Of a stretch of DNA of 6,298 bases, positions 1-5,240 are shown piece by piece. The first letter of the stretch is position 1, and each line of letters opens with the position of its first letter. The stretch is taken from assembly GCA_016205085.1 (NCBI GenBank), contig JACQJN010000147.1, forward strand, positions 1 through 6,298, in the 5' to 3' direction. The notes under the pieces were generated by a model that was given only the letters and a program-made list of their open reading frames with translations, ran no database searches and was not told where the DNA came from. This DNA comes from Elusimicrobiota bacterium (lineage in GTDB: Bacteria > Elusimicrobiota > Elusimicrobia > JACQJN01). The translations under genes and the position numbers were made by a program.

Positions 1-1
1 A

Positions 2-607
2 ATCCAGATGCCGCCATCAGAAGCGGTTCAGGATATGATTTTTCTAAGTTTAGGCATGCGCCGCCTGGCCTCCGACATCGGATTCATCCGCCTCATGGAG
101 TATTATGGAACCCCTGAGGAATCCTCCGAAGGACACTCGCATGCAACCGGATACGGGAGCGGAAGCTATCCTGAAATCTATCCCCGCGCCCTGCACATTT
201 TAAGCCTGGACCCTTATTACCGGCGGGTATGTCTTTACGCGGCGGGAGCCTTGGCCTTCAACCTGGACCGTTCCGAAGAAGCCATAAAAATTCTGCAGTA
301 CGCCATGCGATGGGACCCTCAAGAATTGAACTACAAGTCCTACTTGGCTGCCATCGGGTATCAAAAAGCCAAGGACCCTGTCAAAGTCGCCGAATTTCTT
401 ACCCCGGTAGCCCTTTCCCCGGAATGTCCCAGCATGATCAAACAGCTCGTGGCTTTCCTGAACAAGAAAGCAGGGCGCTTGCAAGAGGCCCTCAAAATAT
501 ATGAAGATATACTGTTGACGACTCAAGATAGCGGCTACCAGAATCAGGCAGCCCAACAGATAAAATATCTTAGAGAACAGTTAAAAATCGGAGGGAAAAA
601 GAAATGA
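2..607 (+). CDS. TPR-like helical repeat protein, 5' end cut by the window
   Basis: The reading frame is open from the left edge and stops at 605-607. The first in-frame ATG is at 8, but the frame continues upstream of it, so the true start and any N-terminal membrane anchor probably lie outside the window. Residues below count from that ATG. A block with LGMRRLASDIGFIRLMEYYG (15-34) resembles the N-terminal region of TPR proteins found in deltaproteobacterial and candidate-phylum genomes. A Gly/Ser/His-rich stretch (about 36-54) follows, then helix pairs with TPR-like spacing at about 56-103 (two LDP/WDP turn motifs) and 142-172 (AGRLQEALKIYEDIL). The tail is lysine-rich. Such repeats normally act as protein-binding scaffolds; no enzymatic motif is visible and no partner can be named. 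The stop overlaps the next start by ATGA, so the two genes are probably translationally coupled. Confidence 0.75.
   Translation: MQMPPSEAVQDMIFLSLGMRRLASDIGFIRLMEYYGTPEESSEGHSHATGYGSGSYPEIYPRALHILSLDPYYRRVCLYAAGALAFNLDRSEEAIKILQYAMRWDPQELNYKSYLAAIGYQKAKDPVKVAEFLTPVALSPECPSMIKQLVAFLNKKAGRLQEALKIYEDILLTTQDSGYQNQAAQQIKYLREQLKIGGKKK
590..595 (+). promoter_or_regulatory. Shine-Dalgarno site for the 604 gene
   Basis: GGAGGG lies 8 nt before the ATG at 604, inside the end of the upstream coding region. It is the only strong ribosome binding site in the window and it fixes the start at 604, giving the ATGA overlap. Confidence 0.8.
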
Positions 608-1080
608 AACAGATACTACCTTTGCTTGTCCTTCTCGCACTACCCATCACGTTAAACGCCCAAGAAACACCCGGGGCATTGGGAGCCGGGGTGATCCTAG
701 GGGTTCCATTCGGCTTCTCGGCAAAGTACTATATGGATGCCAAAACGGCCTTGGATTTCGCTTTTGGCAATGATTCCGGAGATGTAGCCTTCCACGCGGA
801 TCTCTTAGGCCATCTCTCAGATTTGTTCCCAAAACCTAAAAAAGGAAAACTCCCAGCCTATTTTGGCGTCGGTATAAAGTTCAGAGATCAGGATGTTCCC
901 AAGGACAACTTCTTCGGCATTCGGTTCGTAGGAGGATTTTCCTATCTATTCCCCAACCATCCCCTTGAATTCTTCGCGGAGATAGCCCCCATTCTCCGTA
1001 CCGCTCCCGACCTCGGAAGCAATGTGGATGGAGGCGTCGGGTTGCGGTATTACTTCACCACCCTCAGGGCAAAGAAATAA
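604..1080 (+). CDS. Small secreted, probably outer-membrane beta-barrel-like protein
   Basis: This is a 158-residue protein of unknown function. It starts with a clear Sec signal peptide: MKQ, a Leu-rich core (residues 4-16), then LNA|QE with likely cleavage after Ala19. The mature part alternates hydrophobic and polar residues and is rich in Gly and aromatics, with likely strands at about 26-33, 36-43, 47-54, 85-93, 103-115, 121-129 and 142-151. It ends near GGVGLRYYF, an aromatic-ending strand like those of outer-membrane barrels. A basic KPKKGK loop (77-82) sits mid-protein. The length would suit a small barrel of about 8 strands. There are no cysteines, lipobox or catalytic motif. It is coupled to the upstream TPR-like gene through ATGA and a GGAGGG site, so the two products may work together at the envelope. 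A soluble periplasmic beta protein is the alternative. Confidence 0.75.
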   Translation: MKQILPLLVLLALPITLNAQETPGALGAGVILGVPFGFSAKYYMDAKTALDFAFGNDSGDVAFHADLLGHLSDLFPKPKKGKLPAYFGVGIKFRDQDVPKDNFFGIRFVGGFSYLFPNHPLEFFAEIAPILRTAPDLGSNVDGGVGLRYYFTTLRAKK

Positions 1081-1105
1081 ATCTCCCCTAGTCAAACCAG
1101 GAGAG
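1071..1105 (-). terminator. Weak candidate terminator for the histone gene
   Basis: Read on the minus strand, CTCTCC (1105-1100) pairs with GGGGAG (1088-1083), with one G-T wobble and an 11-nt loop. The T-rich tract ATTTATTTCTTT (1082-1071) follows. It lies about 30 nt past the histone stop and overlaps the end of the convergent gene. The stem is short, so this is tentative. Confidence 0.35.
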
Positions 1106-1118
1106 TTGGGGTAGGAGT

Positions 1119-1137
1119 GCGCTTAAAGCGCCCTTTT
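1119..1137 (+). terminator. Candidate intrinsic terminator of the TPR/barrel operon
   Basis: GCGCT-TAA-AGCGC (1119-1131) forms a short GC-rich hairpin, followed by CC and TTTT (1134-1137). It lies 38 nt after the stop at 1080. Its T-run overlaps the stop codon of the convergent histone gene, so the two gene ends are packed tightly together. The T-run is short and termination is probably partial. Confidence 0.4.
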
Positions 1138-1306
1138 ACAGGTCGCCGGGGCGGACCGTCTTTCTGCCGTTGGATTTAGCGCGGGAAACCGCTTTTGAGA
1201 TCAGATCTCGGACTTCCTTGTCCAAGGCCTTGTAGAAATCTCCCGACACATTAGAACCCTTAGCAGCTTTCTTCGTCCCGGATTTTGAGATCAATAGCTC
1301 TGCCAT
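1136..1306 (-). CDS. Minimal bacterial histone-fold DNA-binding protein
   Basis: This is a 56-residue basic protein. A long helix (about residues 23-46, GDFYKALDKEVRDLISKAVS and on) is followed by NGRKTVRPGDL. That matches the alpha2-loop2 region of archaeal histones, such as HMfB with AGRKTIKAEDI. The Arg48 to Asp55 spacing equals the Arg52-Asp59 clamp of HMfB, and Lys49-Thr50 keep the DNA-contacting RKT motif. Alpha1 would be a short helix near residues 8-17 (KSGTKKAAKG). The chain stops straight after GDL, so alpha3 is almost absent, as in the short histones of Bdellovibrio-type bacteria. It probably dimerises and bends or coats DNA as a nucleoid protein. The start at 1306 (MAELLIS) is preferred: the longer in-frame start at 1372 would add a non-histone extension lying over the divergent PBP gene and its promoter. 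No Shine-Dalgarno is visible, and the promoter suggests a leaderless mRNA. Confidence 0.85.
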   Translation of the reverse strand: MAELLISKSGTKKAAKGSNVSGDFYKALDKEVRDLISKAVSRAKSNGRKTVRPGDL

Positions 1307-1312
1307 AAAACT

Positions 1313-1342
1313 ATTGTACTTACTTTTGTTAAAATAATGCAA
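1313..1342 (-). promoter_or_regulatory. Candidate promoter of the histone gene (leaderless)
   Basis: On the minus strand a -10 box TACAAT (1318-1313, 5 of 6 consensus) lies 18 bp from a weak -35 box TTGCAT (1342-1337). The expected transcription start, about 7 nt past the -10, falls at or next to the A of the ATG at 1306. The mRNA would then have essentially no 5' leader, which fits the missing Shine-Dalgarno sequence. Confidence 0.5.
1327..1335 (+). promoter_or_regulatory. Candidate extended -10 promoter of the PBP operon
   Basis: TGTTAAAAT reads as an extended -10 (TGn plus TAAAAT, 5 of 6 consensus); no good -35 is seen. Transcription would start near 1342, just after the ATG at 1337. If this promoter is real, translation would have to begin at the GTG at 1349 or 1358. 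It lies between the -10 and -35 boxes of the divergent histone promoter. Confidence 0.35.
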
Positions 1343-3574
1343 CACCCGGTGCGCGCAGTGAAAAAATTTCAACCTTTCAAAACTCTTTTGGCCATGGGCT
1401 TGTGCGCCTCTTTTCTGCTCATCCTTTACGGCCTATATAAAATTTCCCATCTCCCCCCCGGAACCTTGGGAGATGAATTCCCCACCCGCATCTATGCCGC
1501 CCCTTTTGAGATCCGCCCCGAAACACCCCTCTCCCTGGAGGCTTTGGAAAAACGTCTTAAACGCCTGGGCTATAAAAGCGTGGCAGCCTCTCCGGTTATT
1601 CCTGGGGAGTATTACAGGGAAACCAATCAATGTGAAATTTATCTTAAAGGGTTCTCTCAGCCCTTTTGGGAAGCTCCAGAACAAAAAATCCAAATTTCCC
1701 TGGACCGCAAAGGCAAGCCCGAAATCCCTGGAACCATTTTTCTGGAACCGGAACTCATCGCGGAAATCTCAGGTCCCAAGAAAATACAGAGAGAAGCCGC
1801 CACCTATTCTGAAATTCCCGATCATCTGATTCAGGCCGTGATCTCCATAGAGGATCGCCGTTTCTTCGAACACCACGGAGTGGACCTGCGGTCATTCGCG
1901 AGAGCCCTCCTGGTCAACCTGATCAAGGGAAAGTTCCTGCAAGGGGGAAGCACCCTCACCCAACAACTGGTCAAGAATATGTTTCTGGTCCCGCAAAAAG
2001 CCCTATGGAGAAAATTGGCCGAAACCGTTCTGGCCCTGTACTTGGAAACACGCTACTCCAAACAGGAAATCCTCACCCTGTACCTCAACCAAGTCTACTG
2101 GGGGCAAAATGGGCCCGTCAGCATCGCGGGGATAAAAGCCGCTTCCCGTTTTTATTTCAACAAATCCATTCGAAACCTGACCGTCTCCGAATGCGCGCTC
2201 TTGGCGGGCCTGCTGCGTTCCCCCTTAAAATACAGTCCTTTCCGAAACGTGGAATCAGCTCTGGCCCGTCGGAACTTCGTCCTAAAGAGTATGTTAAAAT
2301 GGGGCAATCTTTCTCCTCAGGAATATGAAAAAGCCATCCGCGAACCCCTGAATCTCAATCTATTTCCCGCTCTCCCCACCAGCGGAAAGGCGGACTATTT
2401 TATCAGTGAACTGCTAGGAGAGCTGGTGGAGAAATACTCGGAGCAAGTGGTGTTCCGGCATGGACTGACCGTTTTCACCACCTTAGACCCTTTGATCCAG
2501 GAGATCGCCCAAAAAGATATATCCCGCCTTGCCACGCAAGGAGCCCTTCTCACCCTAGACCCTTATTCGGGAGCCGTACGGGCATTGGTGGGAGGCCGTG
2601 TTTTCTCGGAAAGCCAGTTTAACCGCGCCACCCAAGCCAAACGGCAGCCCGGATCCGCCTTTAAACCTTTTGTGTATGGAGCCGCCCTTCGCGGCCACGA
2701 TAGAGTCGGAAAACCTTTTACTTTAGCCTACCCCCTACTCGATTCTCCTCAAAAATATCCCACCCCTGAAGGCGATTGGGAACCCAAAAACTTCGATGAG
2801 GTATACCACGGCACCGTCACTTTCAGGCAAGCCATCTCCCTTTCTTTTAATTTAGCGACCGTAGACCTAGCGGCCAAAGTCGGCCTGAAACCCATCATCC
2901 GCTATGCCAAGGAACTGGGCATCGACAGTCCCTTAAAAGAAGAGTTGGGTTTAGCCCTAGGATCTTCCGAGGTCACGCTTCTGGAACTGGTTGCGGCCTA
3001 CGCCCCTTTCGCCAACGGGGGCAATAGAATCGAACCCTATCTCATAGAGGGCATTCTGGACATCAAAGGTGCAAGCATGGAAAGGCACACCCCTGAACGA
3101 ACTCAAGTCCTCAAACCCGGAGAAGCCTATCTGATGACCTCTCTTTTAGAGAGCGTCGTTAAAGAAGGAACCGCGAAATCTCTTAAACTGCTGGGATTCT
3201 CCTATCCAGCCGCCGGCAAGACGGGAACCACAAGCAAAGAACAGGATGCATGGTTTGTGGGCTACACCCCTTATCTTTTGACGGGAGTATGGGTGGGAGA
3301 AGACCAGCCCAAACCCATCCAAGCCACAGGGGCCACTGCCGCCCTGCCCATCTGGGCCAAGGTGATGATCATAGCCATGCACGGACTCCCTCCACAAGAA
3401 TTCCAGATGCCGGAGGATGTCTTATCTCTAAAAGTAGATCCCACCACAGGACTCCGAGCGGTCAGCGGCTGTCCTCAGAAAATAAAGGAATTTTTTCTAT
3501 CAGGGACGGAACCTGCGACCGACTGCAGCCTGCACCCCGCAGGCATCAAAGGCTGGTTCCATCGGCTTTTTTAG
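1337..3574 (+). CDS. mrcB: Class A penicillin-binding protein, PBP1b type (bifunctional peptidoglycan synthase)
   Basis: This 745-residue enzyme polymerises lipid II into glycan strands and crosslinks their peptides at the inner membrane. Order of parts: short basic cytoplasmic tail; one membrane segment (about 16-36); a UB2H-like domain (about 50-135) with LGYKSV and PGEYYRETNQCEIYLKGF; a GT51 transglycosylase (about 155-335); and a transpeptidase (about 400-680). GT51 motifs are intact: EDRRFFEHHG with catalytic Glu172, GGSTLTQQLVKN (203-214), RKLAE with Glu229, and ILTLYLNQVYWG (245-256). Transpeptidase motifs are Ser440-x-x-Lys443, Ser503-Phe-Asn505 and Lys628-Thr-Gly630. UB2H is the docking domain for the activator LpoB in E. 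coli; no lpoB is seen here. A short tail holds Cys712 and Cys730 in a CP...GTEP...C..H pattern. The ATG at 1337 is the first in-frame start and has no Shine-Dalgarno; GTG at 1358 (residue 8) is a real alternative. It leads a probable four-gene operon. Confidence 0.95.
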   Translation: MQHPVRAVKKFQPFKTLLAMGLCASFLLILYGLYKISHLPPGTLGDEFPTRIYAAPFEIRPETPLSLEALEKRLKRLGYKSVAASPVIPGEYYRETNQCEIYLKGFSQPFWEAPEQKIQISLDRKGKPEIPGTIFLEPELIAEISGPKKIQREAATYSEIPDHLIQAVISIEDRRFFEHHGVDLRSFARALLVNLIKGKFLQGGSTLTQQLVKNMFLVPQKALWRKLAETVLALYLETRYSKQEILTLYLNQVYWGQNGPVSIAGIKAASRFYFNKSIRNLTVSECALLAGLLRSPLKYSPFRNVESALARRNFVLKSMLKWGNLSPQEYEKAIREPLNLNLFPALPTSGKADYFISELLGELVEKYSEQVVFRHGLTVFTTLDPLIQEIAQKDISRLATQGALLTLDPYSGAVRALVGGRVFSESQFNRATQAKRQPGSAFKPFVYGAALRGHDRVGKPFTLAYPLLDSPQKYPTPEGDWEPKNFDEVYHGTVTFRQAISLSFNLATVDLAAKVGLKPIIRYAKELGIDSPLKEELGLALGSSEVTLLELVAAYAPFANGGNRIEPYLIEGILDIKGASMERHTPERTQVLKPGEAYLMTSLLESVVKEGTAKSLKLLGFSYPAAGKTGTTSKEQDAWFVGYTPYLLTGVWVGEDQPKPIQATGATAALPIWAKVMIIAMHGLPPQEFQMPEDVLSLKVDPTTGLRAVSGCPQKIKEFFLSGTEPATDCSLHPAGIKGWFHRLF

Positions 3575-3597
3575 TAAAATAAAAGGTACGAACCTCT

Positions 3598-3975
3598 ATG
3601 AATAGATCCATTTTGCTGATTGACGATGCGCCGCAGGTGGCGGGAATCATCTCGGCCAAATTAAAAAGGGAAAGCCTGGATGTGGTTTGGAAAAGGGATG
3701 CTGATTCCGCTTTGCAATATCTATCGCAAACACACATAAACTTGATTATTTTATCCACCGCGCTTGAGCAGAAAAACGCCTGGAGGTTATTAAAAGAATT
3801 AAGACATCTGTACTCAGATATTCCCATTCTGATGTTGCTGGAACAAGAAGAAACACAAGAGCAATCTCGTGCCAAAGCCCTGGGATGTGCCGACTGCATC
3901 ATCAAACCGTTTAAACCTACCTCCCTTGCCCGAACCGTTAAGTCCATCCTGCAAGTTGATAAGATGATAAGTTAA
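3598..3975 (+). CDS. Stand-alone degenerate receiver (pseudo-response regulator)
   Basis: This 125-residue single CheY-like domain has no output domain. The fold is recognisable: beta1 ILLID with the acidic pair Asp9-Asp10, beta3 NLIIL (48-52), PILMLL (76-81), the loop ALGCADCIIKPF (94-105) with conserved Lys103-Pro104, and a final helix. The phospho-acceptor Asp expected after beta3 is Ser53 (LIILSTAL). The switch Thr/Ser expected after beta4 is Leu81. It therefore should not be phosphorylated in the usual way and probably acts as a constitutive protein-interaction module. The start has only a weak AAAGG (3582-3586) 11 nt upstream. It begins 23 nt after the PBP stop and ends 6 nt before the glycosyltransferase, so it is probably cotranscribed with both. 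No histidine kinase is visible in the window. Confidence 0.85.
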   Translation: MNRSILLIDDAPQVAGIISAKLKRESLDVVWKRDADSALQYLSQTHINLIILSTALEQKNAWRLLKELRHLYSDIPILMLLEQEETQEQSRAKALGCADCIIKPFKPTSLARTVKSILQVDKMIS

Positions 3976-3981
3976 TATCAA

Positions 3982-5049
3982 ATGAAAATCCTTTATATCA
4001 CCGAGGCCACCGGTTGGACCGGTGGAGCCAATCAAATTTGGCTTACCTCTCAGGAACTGATCAAAAGGGGACACCCCGTTGCCGTGGCCTGCCGCCCGGA
4101 GGGAGACCTAGCCCAAAGACTCCAGAAAGCCGGCGTCAAAATCTATCCCCTAAGAATCTTTCAAGATTATGATGTATTCTCCGCCTTCAGATTGTCCCGG
4201 ATCGCCCATGAGTTTCAAGCTGATCTTCTCCATGCCCATCACCCCCAATCCCATGCCATGGCTCTTTTGGCCAGTTACTTCAGACCCCTGCCCGTCATCG
4301 TAACCCGGCGGGTGATTTATCCCATTCCGCGCAACCCTTTCAGCGCTTTCAAGTACCGCTCCCGCAAGATCTCCAAATATGTGGCTGTTTGCCAAGCCGC
4401 CACCCAGGAACTGATCCTAGGCGGCGTGGAAAAAGAACGGATCTCCGTCATCCCTAGCGCCGTAGAAATAAATCGCTGGGAATCCGCGCACACACAAAGA
4501 AATCACCTCAATGGAAAAAAACCGGCTATCGTAACCATGGTGGGACACTATGCTCCCATCAAAGGACATGAAATTCTCCTGAGGGCGGCCGCAAAAGTGC
4601 TGCGGGAAATGCCTCAAACCATATTTCGCCTAGTAGGCAGAGATACCGAAAAATTGCGCGCTTTGGCGCAGGATCTACAAATTGCAAACCAGGTGGAAAT
4701 TCTAGGAGAACGCTCGGATGTCCCTGAGCTTTTAAGCCAAACACATCTCTACGTGATGCCGTCTCTGATGGAGGGCATAGGCACATCCCTCATAGAAGCC
4801 CAGGCTGCCGGAGTTCCTGTCGTGGCTTCCGAAGTGGGAGGCTTGCCGGACGTGGTGGATAAGGATGAAACAGGTGTTTTGGTTCCTCCCGGAAATCCCA
4901 AAGCCCTGGCCGAAGCGATTCTAAAACTCTTGACCCATCCCCAAGAAGCGGAAAAAATGGCTCTCAAAGGCTACGAAAAAGTCAAAAGAATGTATTCACT
5001 AAAGGTCGTTGTAGATCAGCTCGAAGAGTTGTATAAGAGTGTATTATGA
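3982..5049 (+). CDS. GT4-family (GT-B fold) retaining glycosyltransferase
   Basis: This 355-residue cytoplasmic or membrane-associated enzyme moves a sugar from a nucleotide-sugar donor to a glycan or lipid-linked acceptor. The N-terminal acceptor domain (about 1-170) begins MKILYITEATGWTGGANQ, with the Gly-rich loop typical of family 4, and contains DLLHAHHPQSHAMA (81-94). The C-terminal donor domain (about 180-345) holds VTMVGHYAPIKGHEILLRAA (184-203), FRLVGR (215-220), YVMPSLMEGIGTSLIEA and the E-x7-E motif Glu264-Glu272, which binds the donor and aids catalysis. The DVVDKDETGVLVPPGNP stretch (290-306) is also typical. Donor and acceptor cannot be told from sequence; the PBP and deacetylase neighbours point to cell-envelope or lipopolysaccharide-type glycan. 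The start follows the receiver stop by 6 nt without a Shine-Dalgarno, which suggests translational coupling. An 8-bp perfect hairpin lies just inside the gene (4007-4025). Confidence 0.9.
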   Translation: MKILYITEATGWTGGANQIWLTSQELIKRGHPVAVACRPEGDLAQRLQKAGVKIYPLRIFQDYDVFSAFRLSRIAHEFQADLLHAHHPQSHAMALLASYFRPLPVIVTRRVIYPIPRNPFSAFKYRSRKISKYVAVCQAATQELILGGVEKERISVIPSAVEINRWESAHTQRNHLNGKKPAIVTMVGHYAPIKGHEILLRAAAKVLREMPQTIFRLVGRDTEKLRALAQDLQIANQVEILGERSDVPELLSQTHLYVMPSLMEGIGTSLIEAQAAGVPVVASEVGGLPDVVDKDETGVLVPPGNPKALAEAILKLLTHPQEAEKMALKGYEKVKRMYSLKVVVDQLEELYKSVL

Positions 5050-5105
5050 CTCATTCTTCAGTAAGCGGGCGGCTGAGATTTGCCGGCTGTAGCGGGCTGT
5101 CCGGA

Positions 5106-5153
5106 AGTCGCGGGGGACCCTATACTTTGCAAAGCAAAGTTAGGGTAGCGACT
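5106..5153. other. Inner hairpin 1 of the palindromic element
   Basis: AGTCGC (5106-5111) pairs with GCGACT (5148-5153) at the base. Above it CCCTA (5118-5122) pairs with TAGGG (5141-5145), and ACTTTGC (5124-5130) with GCAAAGT (5134-5140), with one bulged T at 5123 and an AAA loop. That gives 18 pairs in all with an unpaired GGGGGA on the left side. Confidence 0.7.
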
Positions 5154-5166
5154 GAGGCCCAGAGCC

Positions 5167-5191
5167 CAAATCTTCTTGGAAAGAAGATTTG
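5167..5191. other. Inner hairpin 2 of the palindromic element
   Basis: CAAATCTTCTT (5167-5177) and AAGAAGATTTG (5181-5191) form a perfect 11-bp stem with a 3-nt GGA loop. No T-run follows, so it is not a standard intrinsic terminator. Confidence 0.75.
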
Positions 5192-5240
5192 AGGCGACCT
5201 GCGCTGGCAAACTCAGACAGGACCCGCTTACTATTCTAAA

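Larger units (their letters stand above)
5060..5232. repeat. Nested palindromic element (MITE-like repeat or structured RNA)
   Basis: The 191-nt gap between the glycosyltransferase and deacetylase genes is almost wholly one large inverted structure. The outer arms AGTAAGCGGG (5060-5069) and CCCGCTTACT (5223-5232) pair perfectly over 10 bp. After an internal loop, CTGAG (5073-5077) pairs with CTCAG (5212-5216), and TTTGCC (5079-5084) pairs with GGCAAA (5206-5211). Further in, AGCG (5091-5094) can pair with CGCT (5202-5205). Two hairpins sit inside, each followed by TGAGGC (5153-5158 and 5190-5195). GGCTGT occurs twice (5085, 5095). ATTCT occurs just left (5053-5057) and directly right (5233-5237), a possible 5-bp target duplication. 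No coding potential is evident. It is not a family I recognise. Confidence 0.7.

Noticed and set aside
200..556. Minus-strand frame opposite the TPR-like gene
   Set aside because: No domain-like pattern, and the plus-strand frame has TPR-like periodicity plus an ATGA junction to the next gene.
1307..1372. Longer N-terminus of the histone starting at 1372
   Set aside because: The added 22 residues do not look like histone sequence, would overlap the PBP start region and its promoter, and MAELLIS at 1306 gives the expected short protein next to a good -10 box.
1473..1829. 118-codon plus-strand frame inside the PBP gene
   Set aside because: It is an out-of-frame shadow of a gene with complete GT51 and transpeptidase motifs.
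3546..3947. 133-codon minus-strand frame opposite the receiver gene
   Set aside because: It is antisense to a clear receiver domain, shows no family motif and overlaps the PBP end.
5167..5191. Intrinsic terminator between the glycosyltransferase and deacetylase genes
   Set aside because: The 11-bp stem is strong, but GAGGCGACC follows it rather than a T-run, on either strand.
5060..5232. tRNA, CRISPR array or known riboswitch in the palindromic region
   Set aside because: There is no cloverleaf with a T-loop GTTCGANTC, no regular repeat-spacer pattern and no riboswitch core that I recognise.
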